From the NCBI RefSeq assembly GCF_008079445.1, contig NZ_VRYH01000011.1, positions 1 to 61,684 on the forward strand: a DNA stretch of 61,684 nt, read 5' to 3'. The translations under genes and the position numbers were made by a program. The DNA comes from Aidingimonas lacisalsi (GTDB lineage: Bacteria; Pseudomonadota; Gammaproteobacteria; Pseudomonadales; Halomonadaceae). Shown here in pieces: positions 50,126 through 58,629 of this stretch; the stretch's first letter is position 1; every line of letters begins with the position of its first letter. The notes below the pieces were generated by a model, which ran no database searches, was not told the origin of the DNA, and saw nothing but the letters and a program-made list of their open reading frames with translations.

Positions 50126-50476
50126 ATGCCGGAATTGAGCTTACTCGTAGTAAGAGTGTCCGATCTGGAAAGATCGCGATCATGGTACGAGCGCCTCGGT
50201 TTCAAGTTTTCTGAAGAGCAGCATGGCGACGGACCCGTCCATTACGCAGCGGAGGAAGCCAATTTTGTCTTCGAGATATATCCGGAATCGGCATCCAACC
50301 CCGTGTCATCGGCTGTAAGGCTGGATTTCCGGGTGCAAGATGTGCGCGAGATTGTCGATACCCATGTTCCATCTGCGTCAGTAGTGGGTGAGCCCGAGAT
50401 AAGGTCTGGCCGCTTAAGCGCGGTGTTGGTTGATCCGGACGGCATCAAGGTGGAGATAAGTGAAGCTAAGACATAA
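50126..50476 (+). CDS. VOC-family (glyoxalase/bleomycin-resistance-like) protein
   Basis: The 116-aa protein has LLVVRVSDLERSRSWYERLGFKF and LVDPDGIKVEIS, the paired beta-alpha-beta-beta-beta units of the VOC fold with the metal-ligand Glu near the C-terminus. It could bind a small toxic metabolite or an antibiotic. It is a single-gene cassette. Confidence 0.9.
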   Translation: MPELSLLVVRVSDLERSRSWYERLGFKFSEEQHGDGPVHYAAEEANFVFEIYPESASNPVSSAVRLDFRVQDVREIVDTHVPSASVVGEPEIRSGRLSAVLVDPDGIKVEISEAKT

Positions 50477-50539
50477 CACGGCGCTCGACGTGACGGGGTT
50501 CCGCTTCGCTTCACCCAGCACGTTAGCTCTGCGTTATGT
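50471..50539 (+). repeat. attC site
   Basis: The left core is ACATAAC (50471-50477), overlapping the stop codon, and the right core is GTTATGT (50533-50539). An internal hairpin (gcttcgc) is present. Confidence 0.8.
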
Positions 50540-50549
50540 TGCAGGATGA

Positions 50550-51101
50550 ATGCAGATGATGGACGAGCAACAGTCTCTGCACGATGCCATTTATGAAGAC
50601 GTGGCGTTGGCGCCTTACGACGCCCGTTGGGTGTCGCAATTCGCTGCCGAGCGGGATCGGCTCTTCGCCCTGTTCCCCGGCGACTTCATTGCAGTCGAGC
50701 ACTTCGGCAGTACGGCGGTGCCTGGGCTCTCCGCAAAACCCATCATCGACATTTTGGCAGGCGTCGACTCCATGTCGCATGCTGACACACTTATTGATCC
50801 GCTGTGTCGTGCAAAGTACACCACTTCGGCCGAATTCAACGCCACGCTTCAGGAACGCCGATGGCTCATGCGCTGGGCTAATGGCCATCGAACCCATCAC
50901 CTTCACATCGTCGTGTACGGTGGACCGGAGTGGAGACGGCGCTTGGCGTTTCGGGAAGCGCTGAGGTCGAACCCAGCGCTTGCTGCCCGGTATGAGCAGC
51001 ATAAGCAGAGGTTAGCGGCGGAATTCAGAACTGATCGCGAAGCGTACACTGATGCAAAAGCAGAGTTCGTACGCGAGGTGCTAGCGAGCTATGCAACATA
51101 A
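50550..51101 (+). CDS. GrpB-family protein (nucleotidyltransferase-like)
   Basis: The 183-aa protein has VALAPYDARWVSQFAAERDRL, VEHFGSTAVPGLSAKPIIDIL with the G-S-T and D-x-D-type features of the UPF0157/GrpB nucleotidyltransferase fold, and HHLHIVVYGGPEWRRRLAFREALR. The activity is not established. It is a single-gene cassette, with the next attC overlapping its stop. Confidence 0.9.
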   Translation: MQMMDEQQSLHDAIYEDVALAPYDARWVSQFAAERDRLFALFPGDFIAVEHFGSTAVPGLSAKPIIDILAGVDSMSHADTLIDPLCRAKYTTSAEFNATLQERRWLMRWANGHRTHHLHIVVYGGPEWRRRLAFREALRSNPALAARYEQHKQRLAAEFRTDREAYTDAKAEFVREVLASYAT

Positions 51102-51153
51102 CGCGGCGCTCAACCGGACGCTCGTACCTCGCGCCGTTTTGCAAGCGTTAAAC
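51096..51153 (+). repeat. attC site
   Basis: The left core is ACATAAC (51096-51102) and the right core is GTTAAAC (51147-51153). The interior is ccggacgctcgtacctcgcg. Confidence 0.8.
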
Positions 51154-51171
51154 CCAATATCGAATTCCGAG

Positions 51172-51660
51172 GTGTACATACCGTTGCGAATAGATGAAGT
51201 GCCGCCTTCAGAGGCGCCGATGGACCTACTTCTTTTGGCAGACCCCTCTGAAAATGCGATCAAAGAGTACCTGAATCAGTCCAGGTGTTTCGTCGCCTAT
51301 GCCAACGATATGGTGGTCGGCTCTTGTGTCCTCAAGCCGATCGCGGGAGGAATGGTAGAATTGATGAACATTGCCGTTTCACCATCGCATCAACAGAGTG
51401 GCATCGGAACGCGACTTCTGAAACATGTTATCGATAGAGTGAAGGAGTCAGGTGCCAAGGGCCTGGAGGTTGGGACTGGCAGCTTCGGTTACCAACTGAC
51501 CTTCTACCAACGGCAGGGTTTCAGGGTTGATCGCATCGATAAGAACTTCTTCTTGAAGAACTATTCAGAGCCAATCGTTGAAGATGGAGTGCAGCACAAG
51601 GATATGCTTAGGTTGACTCTCGAATTTTGTGGCGATACGTCATACCAACGAACTGTTTGA
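51172..51660 (+). CDS. GNAT-family N-acetyltransferase
   Basis: The protein is taken from GTG 51172 (162 aa), the first start after the attC core. It has CFVAYANDMVVGSCVLK, LMNIAVSPSHQQSGIGTRLLKHVI (acetyl-CoA loop Q-x-G-I-G-T) and GSFGYQLTFYQRQGFR, resembling YvbK-type GNATs. The substrate is unknown. It is the last cassette gene of the array. Confidence 0.88.
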   Translation: MYIPLRIDEVPPSEAPMDLLLLADPSENAIKEYLNQSRCFVAYANDMVVGSCVLKPIAGGMVELMNIAVSPSHQQSGIGTRLLKHVIDRVKESGAKGLEVGTGSFGYQLTFYQRQGFRVDRIDKNFFLKNYSEPIVEDGVQHKDMLRLTLEFCGDTSYQRTV

Positions 51661-51702
51661 CAATGCAATGCACGCGGCAAGTGCGTGATTGTGGTGTTAT
51701 GC
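51655..51702 (+). repeat. Last attC site of the array
   Basis: The left core is GTTTGAC (51655-51661) and the right core is GTTATGC (51696-51702). The arms are gcacgcg and cgtgattg. No further attC is seen to the right. Confidence 0.7.
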
Positions 51703-51720
51703 ATACGAGCGCGAACCCCA

Positions 51721-51754
51721 AACCCCCCGAGTCAGCCATCTGGCTCGGGGGGTT
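51721..51754. terminator. Strong hairpin at the distal end of the array
   Basis: AACCCCCCGAG pairs with CTCGGGGGGTT, with a further CAG/CTG inner pair around a short loop. It lies 18 bp after the last attC core. There is no long U-tract (TGTCGTT follows), so termination may be partial. The stretch 51755-52182 shows no gene I can support. Confidence 0.7.
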
Positions 51755-52182
51755 GTCGTTTGTGTCGTTGAATGATTGGTTAGCGATCGATGGTTATCGC
51801 GAGGGGATTTCTCCGCACTGCTCTGAGCAACACCCTTCTTGACCAGGAAGTGAGTAACGGTGTCGGCATCGGAGCTATCGCCATGAGGGCACCGGACAGC
51901 GGGCCTACTGTGGAAACACTGCCATCCATAATTTGAATGCCTTCCTCATACACACCTTCACACCTTCTTGGACTCCGGCTGAACACGCATTTTTTCTGTA
52001 TTAGATCCAACGAACGTCATGGCACGGACATGTCCATGTAATCTCCTTTTCCCATACTTTTCCCCTGCTAGCCAGGCGCGAGGGATTGCTGGCTCGAGCA
52101 TCGCTAATATGAGTGCGAATCCAAGGGAAGTCATTCATGCAAAGGCTTTTTCGATCAGTGGCGAGCGGGTGATCTGAGCGTT

Positions 52183-53364
52183 ATGACAGTCGTGACGCGG
52201 ACGGAATGTGATGTACATGGTAACGGCACGCTGGCTCTGCATGATCTCCATGTAGCCTTCGATGGGATGCCGGCGCTGCGAGGCGTTGATCTAGACCTGC
52301 AGTCGGGCGAGTTTCTGGCCCTGCTGGGGCCGTCGGGATGCGGCAAGACCACGTTGCTGCGGATTATTGCCGGTTTAATGGCGCCGAATCGGGGGCGCGT
52401 CGCCATCGGGGGAATGCACGCCGCCGATGGTTCGGTTGGCTACAGCCTGCCACCGGAGCGACGCGACATCGGCATGGTGTACCAGGACTATGCGCTGTGG
52501 CCACACCTCACCGTGGCCGGAAACGTGGCATTCCCACTGGAAGTGCGGGGCGTGGGCCGCTCGGAGCGTCGCCGCCGGGTTGCCGAGGTGCTGGATCTGG
52601 TGGGACTGACAGCACTTGCTGAGCGATCCCCCGGAACGCTCAGTGGCGGTCAGCAGCAACGCGTCGCATTAGCCCGCGCCCTGGTGGCACGGCCCGGGAT
52701 TGTGCTGTTCGATGAGCCCTTGTCCAACTTGGATCGAGAACTGCGGGAGACCTTGGCGGACGAAATTGCCGACACCGTCCGCCGTATGGGGGTCACCGCC
52801 GTCTACGTGACCCACGATCAGACCGAGGCCTTCGGTGTTGCGGATCGGGTGGGTGTACTGGTGGACGGCCGGCTGCGTCAGGTGGCGCCGCCCGAGACCA
52901 TCTTTCGCGACCCCGCCGACCGCGCCGTGGCGGAGTTTATCCGCGCTGGGGAGCTGGTGGACGGCAAGGTTGACAAACACAGCGGTCGGCTACGTGCGGA
53001 TACCGGCGGGGTGCTGCTGCCCCTCACAGTAGGTCGAGCCGGACAGCGTGGCCGCATGCTGTTGCCGCGCAATGCGTTGTCACCGGCGGCGGAGGGCGAT
53101 GGGCATATCGCGGCCAACGTGGTGCGCTGCCGATACCGCGGTGACGTCTATGCCGTCCGGGCCCGTCTTGGGGGCGTGATGGGCCCGGAAGTGGAGTTTC
53201 ATACCACCACGGCACCGGATAGAGATACCACGGTGCCGTTGGTGGTGGACGCTGGCCAGTGCCGCTTTTTTCCGGAAAAGGAATGGGCCGGGGAGGGGGA
53301 GACCGTCGATGAGCCCGAGGATGCACCCGTTCCATTGCGGCGGCCAGTCTCTGAGCAATTCTGA
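52183..53364 (+). CDS. fbpC: Ferric-type ABC transporter ATPase (FbpC/AfuC-like)
   Basis: The 393-aa protein has Walker A GPSGCGKTT, a Q-loop in VYQDYALWPHLTV, signature LSGGQQQRVALARAL, Walker B IVLFDEPLSNLD and H-loop VTHDQ. The C-terminal 130 residues form a TOBE-type regulatory domain. It is the energy subunit of an importer whose other subunits follow at 53399 and 54370 (order ATPase, binding protein, permease). Iron or another metal is the likely cargo, by family resemblance. Confidence 0.88.
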   Translation: MTVVTRTECDVHGNGTLALHDLHVAFDGMPALRGVDLDLQSGEFLALLGPSGCGKTTLLRIIAGLMAPNRGRVAIGGMHAADGSVGYSLPPERRDIGMVYQDYALWPHLTVAGNVAFPLEVRGVGRSERRRRVAEVLDLVGLTALAERSPGTLSGGQQQRVALARALVARPGIVLFDEPLSNLDRELRETLADEIADTVRRMGVTAVYVTHDQTEAFGVADRVGVLVDGRLRQVAPPETIFRDPADRAVAEFIRAGELVDGKVDKHSGRLRADTGGVLLPLTVGRAGQRGRMLLPRNALSPAAEGDGHIAANVVRCRYRGDVYAVRARLGGVMGPEVEFHTTTAPDRDTTVPLVVDAGQCRFFPEKEWAGEGETVDEPEDAPVPLRRPVSEQF

Positions 53365-53398
53365 GCAATCATGCAAAAACGATCGAGTGGAGAGAATC

Positions 53399-54373
53399 AT
53401 GCCATCAAGTAATCGGGCCGCGACTGTAATGACACTGACGCTGGTTTCGGTTCTCGGGGTCAGTACAGCCCACGGCCAGGAATTGACAGTATACTCCTCC
53501 GGCCCCGGGGAACTAGCGAACAATCTGGTGAGCGGATTTGAAGAGGAAACCGGCGTCGACGTCAATCTGTTCCAGTCGACCACGGGCGATGTCATGTCTC
53601 GGCTGGAAGCGGAGCGGGTCAACCCGCAGGCCGACGTCATTATCTCTGCTTCGTGGGATTCCGCCGCGGACCTGGAGGCGGAAGGCCGTCTGCTGGATTA
53701 CACCTCGTCTAATGCGGAGTCCGTTCCCGACTTTCTAGTGAACGATACATACACTGCACAGGGCGTTGCAGCGCTATCTTTGGCGTACAACACGCAGTCG
53801 GATGTACCGCGGCCCAGCGAGTGGGAGGATCTCCGCGATCCTGTTTACACCGATCAGGTCTCCATGCCCGATCCAGCCCAGTCTGGGTCCGCCTATGACT
53901 TCGTCGCTGGATTGGTCTCCGACCGGGGCGAGGACGCGTGGGCATTACTGGACGTGCTTGCCGACCAGGGTCTGATTGTACCGGGAGCCAACCGGGCCGC
54001 GCTCAACCCTGTGCTTCAGGGTGGGCGCTCGGTGGTCTTTGGTGCGGTGGATTACATCGCGCTTGGCCAGGCTGCCCGCGGTGAATCGGTGGAGGTGATC
54101 CACCCGGATAGCGGTACGGTGATTGCGCCGCGGCCGATCATGATCCAGGCCGATACGGATCAGCCGGATCAGGCCAAGTCATTTGTCGACTTCGTGCTCT
54201 CGGAGACGGGTCAACGCATGGTGGCCGATGTCTTCCTCATGCCGGCGCGGGCCGATATTCCGGCCGATCGCGCCACCATTGACGAACTCACCGTCATCGA
54301 GACGAAGGATGACGTGGCCGCCGATCGCGAAGCGCTGTTGGGCCGCTTCAAGGAAGTCACGGAGGGCCGGTGA
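53399..54373 (+). CDS. fbpA: ABC transporter periplasmic binding protein (iron-type)
   Basis: I chose ATG 53399 (324 aa) because GGAGAG lies five bases upstream; it begins 35 bp after the ATPase stop. A signal peptide (MPSSNRAATVMTLTLVSVLG ... AHG) is followed by ELTVYSSGPGELANNLVSGF. SASWDSAADLEAEGRLL and FLMPARADIP are typical of Fe3+ or 2-aminoethylphosphonate/putrescine-type binding proteins. The ligand is not certain; the tyrosine ligands of classical FbpA are not obvious to me. Confidence 0.88.
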   Translation: MPSSNRAATVMTLTLVSVLGVSTAHGQELTVYSSGPGELANNLVSGFEEETGVDVNLFQSTTGDVMSRLEAERVNPQADVIISASWDSAADLEAEGRLLDYTSSNAESVPDFLVNDTYTAQGVAALSLAYNTQSDVPRPSEWEDLRDPVYTDQVSMPDPAQSGSAYDFVAGLVSDRGEDAWALLDVLADQGLIVPGANRAALNPVLQGGRSVVFGAVDYIALGQAARGESVEVIHPDSGTVIAPRPIMIQADTDQPDQAKSFVDFVLSETGQRMVADVFLMPARADIPADRATIDELTVIETKDDVAADREALLGRFKEVTEGR

Positions 54374-56058
54374 GCAGGGCACCTACCATGCGTCGGCGAC
54401 CGGAGGGCAGCCACGTGCTGGTGGCTGCCTCGGCCGTCGGCCTGATCCTGCTAGTCGGGCTGCCCCTGCTGTTTCTGTTGCTGCAGGCCGTGTTCCCCGG
54501 CTTCAACGAGGGCTCGTTCGACCAGCCGTTTCAAGCCTTCCGCGAGACGCTGCCGGATCCGGCGCTTGCCGAGCTAACCGGCAACACCCTGCTGCTTGGG
54601 CTGGCCGTGGTCCTCGGGACGCTGGTCGTCGCCGGGCCGGTGGGGCTCCTGCGTGCGGTCTACCGTATTCCCGCTGCCACGACCTGGGATGTGATTTTCC
54701 TGGTGCCGTTCATGATCCCGCCCTACATCGCGGCGATGGCCTGGATGATGACCCTGCAGCCGGGTGGCTATCTGGAACAGCTTACCGGTGTCCACGCCGG
54801 CGGTTTCCTGTTCTCTGTCGGCGGCGTGGTATTCGTGATGATCCTTAACCTATTCCCGCTGACCTATTTCGCTGTATCGCGCACTGTCGCGGCCGTGGGT
54901 GGACGTCAGGGCGCGGTAGCGCGCGTATGTGGCGCCTCGCCGTGGCGTGCGTTTGTGCGTGTGACCTTGCCGCTGTGCCTTCCGGGGATCGCCGCTGCGC
55001 AGTTGCTGGTGTTCGTGCTCTCCATCGAAGAGTTTGGAACCCCGGCGACGCTCGCCTCGCGCTCGGGGTTCCACGTGCTGGTGACCGGCATCCACGAGCG
55101 CTTTGCCGACTGGCCCATCGATATCCCCGGGGCGGCGGTACTGTCCACCGTCTTAGTGGTGCTAGCCATCGCGGCATATGGGCTGCAGCATTGGCTGGTA
55201 ACCCGCCGGGACCGGGTGACGGTTACCGGTAAGCCGGTTCAGCCACAGCAGGCTGAACCGGGACGATGGCGGCCCGCGGTTCTTGCTGCCTTTGGAATGC
55301 TGGCGTTCGCCGGCGTGGTGCTACCGCTGACCGGCATGGTTGTTACCGCGCTCACCCGTACCGTGTCCGGCGGTCTCACGCCGGGGAATCTGGCTTTGGA
55401 CCATTTCCGCGCCGCGCTGGAGCCAGGGTCCGGGGCGCTAACGGCACTGCTCAACAGCCTAGGGCTCGCCACTGGTACGGCCCTGGTCACGGCAGTGGCT
55501 GGTATGGTCATCGCCTGGTGTGTGGTGCGAGCGCCCGTTCGAGGTCGCACGCTGCTGGATGCTCTCGCGGTCCTGCCCAATGCCATTCCGGGGATCGTGG
55601 TGGCGGTGGGCCTGGTGTTGGTGTGGAATCAGCCCTGGTGGCCGATCACTGTATACAATACGCCGTTAATCCTGCTGGTGGCTTACTGCTGCCTGCTTAT
55701 TCCGTATCCCGTACGCTATGCCGCCGCAGGGCTGCGCCAGACGAGCGTCAGCCTGGAGCAGGCGGCCCGCGTGGCCGGTGCCGGCCCCATGCGGATACTG
55801 GTGCGCGTGGTGTTGCCGTTGGTGCTGCCCAGCGTGCTGGTGGCGATGTTGTTGGTATTCGCCGTGGCGACCCGGGAGTTGGTGGCGTCGCTGATCCTCA
55901 CACCTCCGGGCATGCATACCGTAGCCACCTATATTTTCCGTCAGTTCGAGCAGGGGTCGGTGGGAGAGGGTATGGCCCTGAGTACCATCGCCGTTGCAGT
56001 CACCACTGGGCTCTTGTTATTGGTGGCTCGTAGGCTGCGTGGCGGCATGCTGGTTTGA
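54370..56058 (+). CDS. fbpB: ABC transporter permease, two fused membrane domains (FbpB-like)
   Basis: The 562-aa protein starts at GTG 54370, overlapping the stop of the binding-protein gene, so it is translationally coupled. It has about 12 hydrophobic spans and two EAA-type loops (GASPWRAFVRVTLPLCLPGI and GAGPMRILVRVVLPLVLPS), the duplicated layout of FbpB/AfuB permeases. With 52183 and 53399 it completes the importer. Confidence 0.92.
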   Translation: MSRAPTMRRRPEGSHVLVAASAVGLILLVGLPLLFLLLQAVFPGFNEGSFDQPFQAFRETLPDPALAELTGNTLLLGLAVVLGTLVVAGPVGLLRAVYRIPAATTWDVIFLVPFMIPPYIAAMAWMMTLQPGGYLEQLTGVHAGGFLFSVGGVVFVMILNLFPLTYFAVSRTVAAVGGRQGAVARVCGASPWRAFVRVTLPLCLPGIAAAQLLVFVLSIEEFGTPATLASRSGFHVLVTGIHERFADWPIDIPGAAVLSTVLVVLAIAAYGLQHWLVTRRDRVTVTGKPVQPQQAEPGRWRPAVLAAFGMLAFAGVVLPLTGMVVTALTRTVSGGLTPGNLALDHFRAALEPGSGALTALLNSLGLATGTALVTAVAGMVIAWCVVRAPVRGRTLLDALAVLPNAIPGIVVAVGLVLVWNQPWWPITVYNTPLILLVAYCCLLIPYPVRYAAAGLRQTSVSLEQAARVAGAGPMRILVRVVLPLVLPSVLVAMLLVFAVATRELVASLILTPPGMHTVATYIFRQFEQGSVGEGMALSTIAVAVTTGLLLLVARRLRGGMLV

Positions 56059-56188
56059 TCCCGTCTGGTGGGGGAGCGCCCTGAACCCTAAAGCGCTCCA
56101 CACTGCCCTGCGCAACACCCTTCAGATTTGCCTATAGTTCACGCTAGCCCATTGGGTTCAGACACACATACGGAAATCAGGTTGCATC

Positions 56189-56539
56189 ATGAAAGTCAAA
56201 CGCATCATGTCCAATATGGCGACATCGGATCTCGACAAGGCGAAGACGTTTTACGGTGACATCCTGGGGCTTGAGCTGCTCATGGATCATGGTTGGTTCC
56301 GAACGTACGGCTCGGATGCCACGATGAGGGTGCAGGTGAGCTTTGGGGCAGAGGGGGGATCGGGAACGCCGGTGCCTGATCTATCCATTGAAGTGGATGA
56401 CATCGAAGCGGCGTTGAGGCGGTTCCAGGAGGCGAACGTGGCTATCGAATATGGGCCCGTCAGTGAGCCTTGGGGCGTGCGGCGGTTCTATGTTCGCGAT
56501 CCTTTCGGTCGGTTGATCAATCTATTGCAGCATGAGTGA
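56189..56539 (+). CDS. VOC-family protein
   Basis: The 116-aa protein reads VKRIMSNMATSDLDKAKTFYGDILGLELL at the start and RRFYVRDPFGRLINLLQHE at the end, the two halves of a VOC/glyoxalase fold. It lies after the transporter operon but 130 bp away and probably has its own promoter. The ligand is unknown. Confidence 0.9.
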   Translation: MKVKRIMSNMATSDLDKAKTFYGDILGLELLMDHGWFRTYGSDATMRVQVSFGAEGGSGTPVPDLSIEVDDIEAALRRFQEANVAIEYGPVSEPWGVRRFYVRDPFGRLINLLQHE

Positions 56540-56574
56540 TGATGGGCATGGTTTGTGGCAACGCTGCGCGCTGC

Positions 56575-57050
56575 ATCGCGACTGAAGTCGCTCCTACAAA
56601 ACCCGTCGATCGTGATGGTTTTAGTGCTCGATTCAGCCACTTATCGCGACTGAAGTCGCTCCTACAAAACCCGTCGGTCGTGATGGTTTTAGTGCTCGAT
56701 TCAGCCACTTATCGCGACTGAAGTCGCTCCTACAAAACCCGTCGATCGTGATGGTTTTAGTGCTCGATTCAGCCACTTATCGCGACTGAAGTCGCTCCTG
56801 AAAAACCCGTCGGTCGTGATGGTTTTAGTGCTCGATTCAGCAACTTACCGCGACTTAAGTCGCTCCTACAAAACCCGTCGGTCGTGATGGTTTTAGTGCT
56901 CGATTCAGCCACTTTCCGCGGCTGAAGTCGCTCCTACAAAACCCGTCGATCGTGATGGTTTGAGTGTTCGATTCAGCCACTTACCGCGGCTGAATCGCTC
57001 CTGCAAAACCCGTCGATTGTGGCAGATTTGGTGCTCGATAATCCGTTGAT
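56575..57050. repeat. 68-bp tandem repeat array (about seven copies) with REP-like palindrome
   Basis: Starts at 56575, 56643, 56711, 56779, 56847, 56915 and 56983 are spaced exactly 68 bp. Each unit holds the palindrome GCGACTGAAGTCGC, then CTCCTACAAAACCCGTCG. Divergence grows to the right. Single copies at 57946 and a variant near 61584 show that it is a dispersed REP-type family. The stretch 57051-57291 contains open frames without recognised family. Confidence 0.85.
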
Positions 57051-57291
57051 CGTCTGGGCTGCGTGCAGAAATTGCCCTTTGAGCCCGATTGCGAGATCAT
57101 TGCCGAGAAGTTCCGCGCCATCCTCGTCTCGTTGGTAGGTGCCGTGGCGGTTGCCAAGCGTCTGCCCGGGGGAAGGAGCGTCAACACATTCTGAATGCCG
57201 CCCAGCGCCGGATCCTGCAGATGCTCGGGGTCGGTGAAAACGAACAGGAAAGAATGCTGCGTGCCGCTGGGCAGAATAGTGGATGGAGGCT

Positions 57292-57930
57292 ATGACCGAT
57301 AAAGAAATCACCAAGACCGAAATTCTCAACAAGGTTTATACCGCAGACGACCACGAACAGCTAAGAGATGCCTATAAAGCGTGGGCGACCGACTACGATA
57401 GCGATCTGGCTGAGCTTGGCTATGTCGCCCACATCACCAGCGCCGAGGCGTTGGATCAGGCGCTGGGCGGCAATCACGAGGCGGTGATTCTCGATGCCGG
57501 TAGTGGTACCGGGCTGGTAGGTGAGGAGCTCGTGAAGCGTGGCTACAGGACGCTGGATGCGCTGGACTATTCTTGGGAGATGCTGGATGAAGCGGCATCC
57601 AAGAACATCTACCGTTCGCTGTTACAGGCGAACATGACCATGCGCTTGCCGCTGGAAGATAACGCCTATGATGCGGTTATCTGTACGGGTACCTTCACTT
57701 ACGGCCATATCACCGCGGATGGGTTCGATGAGTTGGTCCGTGTGACCCGGCCGGGCGGGGTGATTACCTTTACCGTGCGCGAGGGGGCATACGAGGAGTA
57801 TGGTTATCGGGCGCGGATGCTGGATCTGGAGATCAAGGAGGCGTGGGAATTGGTGAGTTTCTACGATACGCCTTACCAGATCGAGGAAGGCAATGTCTGC
57901 AAGATGTGTACGTATCGGGTGCTGGGGTAA
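57292..57930 (+). CDS. SAM-dependent methyltransferase
   Basis: This 212-aa protein is taken from ATG 57292, behind GGAGGC. It has YKAWATDYDSDLAELGYV, motif I VILDAGSGTGLVGEELV and LDALDYSWEMLDEA, the pattern of Williams-Beuren-27-like methyltransferases. The substrate is unknown. It lies between the tandem repeat and a yefM-yoeB pair. Confidence 0.88.
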   Translation: MTDKEITKTEILNKVYTADDHEQLRDAYKAWATDYDSDLAELGYVAHITSAEALDQALGGNHEAVILDAGSGTGLVGEELVKRGYRTLDALDYSWEMLDEAASKNIYRSLLQANMTMRLPLEDNAYDAVICTGTFTYGHITADGFDELVRVTRPGGVITFTVREGAYEEYGYRARMLDLEIKEAWELVSFYDTPYQIEEGNVCKMCTYRVLG

Positions 57931-57945
57931 CCGAGAAAGGGGCGC

Positions 57946-57990
57946 ATCGCGACTGAAGTCGCCCCTACAAGATCCGTCGGTCGGGATGGG
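57946..57990. repeat. Single REP-like copy
   Basis: ATCGCGACTGAAGTCGCCCC with a following CTACAAGATCCGTCGGTCG repeats the unit of 56575-57050, with one change in the palindrome flank. It sits just after the methyltransferase gene. Confidence 0.75.
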
Positions 57991-58040
57991 TGTGGTGTTT
58001 GATGAGCCACGAACAACGTCTGAAGTGTCTCGTGCCTGGA

Positions 58041-58295
58041 TCAGTAGTGGTACCGAAGTTGGGCAATAAGCAAGGTGTCATCCATGACTTTATAGGCCAT
58101 TCGGTCTTCTTCGCTGATTCGGCGAGACCAGTAACCGGCCAGGCTGTGCTTCAATGGTTCGGGCTTGCCGATGCCGTCGAAAGGCTCCCGTTGCGTTTCC
58201 TTGATCAACTTGTTGATTCGGTTAAGGAGCTTTTTATCGGTTTTTTGCCAGTACAGGTAGTCTTCCCAAGCGTGTTCGGAGAAGATGAGTTTCAT
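58041..58295 (-). CDS. yoeB: YoeB-type ribosome-dependent RNase toxin
   Basis: The 84-aa protein has the YoeB pattern: FSEHAWEDYLYWQKTDKK, INKLIKETQREPFDGIGKPEPLKHSLAGYWSRRIS and the ending IAQLRYHY, with the conserved Glu, Arg and His. YoeB cuts mRNA on the ribosome when its antitoxin is lost. The start overlaps the stop of yefM by 4 bp. Confidence 0.92.
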   Translation of the reverse strand: MKLIFSEHAWEDYLYWQKTDKKLLNRINKLIKETQREPFDGIGKPEPLKHSLAGYWSRRISEEDRMAYKVMDDTLLIAQLRYHY

Positions 58296-58543
58296 TCGAG
58301 AAGTTCCTTTTCCTCTCCGCCACCTTGCTCCAGTTCGGCAACGGATTCCAGCAGACGACGGGCATTTTTAGGCGCACGAAGAAGGTATGCGGTTTCCTGC
58401 AATGCTTCGTAGTCCTCGAGGGAGATCATTACCACGGATTGCGCCTTGCTCCGGGTGATAATGATCGGAGAATGGTCTTCACAGACCTGCTCCATGGTTT
58501 TGGCGAGATTGGTTCTGGCGGCTGTGTAGCTAATGGCATCCAT
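58292..58543 (-). CDS. yefM: YefM-type antitoxin
   Basis: The 83-aa protein reads MDAISYTAARTNLAKTMEQV, then SPIIITRSKAQSVVMISLEDYEALQETAYLL, the Phd/YefM pattern with an N-terminal DNA-binding half and a C-terminal toxin-wrapping half. It binds the YoeB toxin and represses the shared promoter. It overlaps yoeB by 4 bp. Confidence 0.93.
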   Translation of the reverse strand: MDAISYTAARTNLAKTMEQVCEDHSPIIITRSKAQSVVMISLEDYEALQETAYLLRAPKNARRLLESVAELEQGGGEEKELLE

Positions 58544-58553
58544 TGGTTTCTCC

Positions 58554-58570
58554 TGTACAGATTATTGTAC
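58554..58570. promoter_or_regulatory. YefM-type operator
   Basis: TGTACA (58554-58559) and a second TGTAC (58566-58570) are 12 bp apart, upstream of yefM. YefM-YoeB of E. coli recognises TGTACA hexamers with the same spacing. Confidence 0.7.
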
Positions 58571-58629
58571 CTGTGCAGAATATAGTACGCTCATGGTTGC
58601 AACAAGTACACAGTGACTCCCTGTCCGCC

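Noticed and set aside
1-51702. Search for an integron integrase gene and attI
   Set aside because: No full-length tyrosine recombinase is present; the only integrase-like sequence (7405-7564) is an IS91-associated fragment with a deletion.
51780-52010. Minus-strand 76-aa frame between the array and the transporter operon
   Set aside because: It has no ribosome site, motif or hydrophobic pattern, and looks like a chance frame.
55266-56033. Plus-strand 255-aa frame within the permease gene
   Set aside because: It lies out of frame in a gene with strong membrane and EAA motifs and has arginine-rich, shadow-like composition.
56575-57050. Regular repeat considered as a CRISPR array
   Set aside because: The 68-bp units are near-identical along their whole length with no unique spacers, and there are no cas genes.
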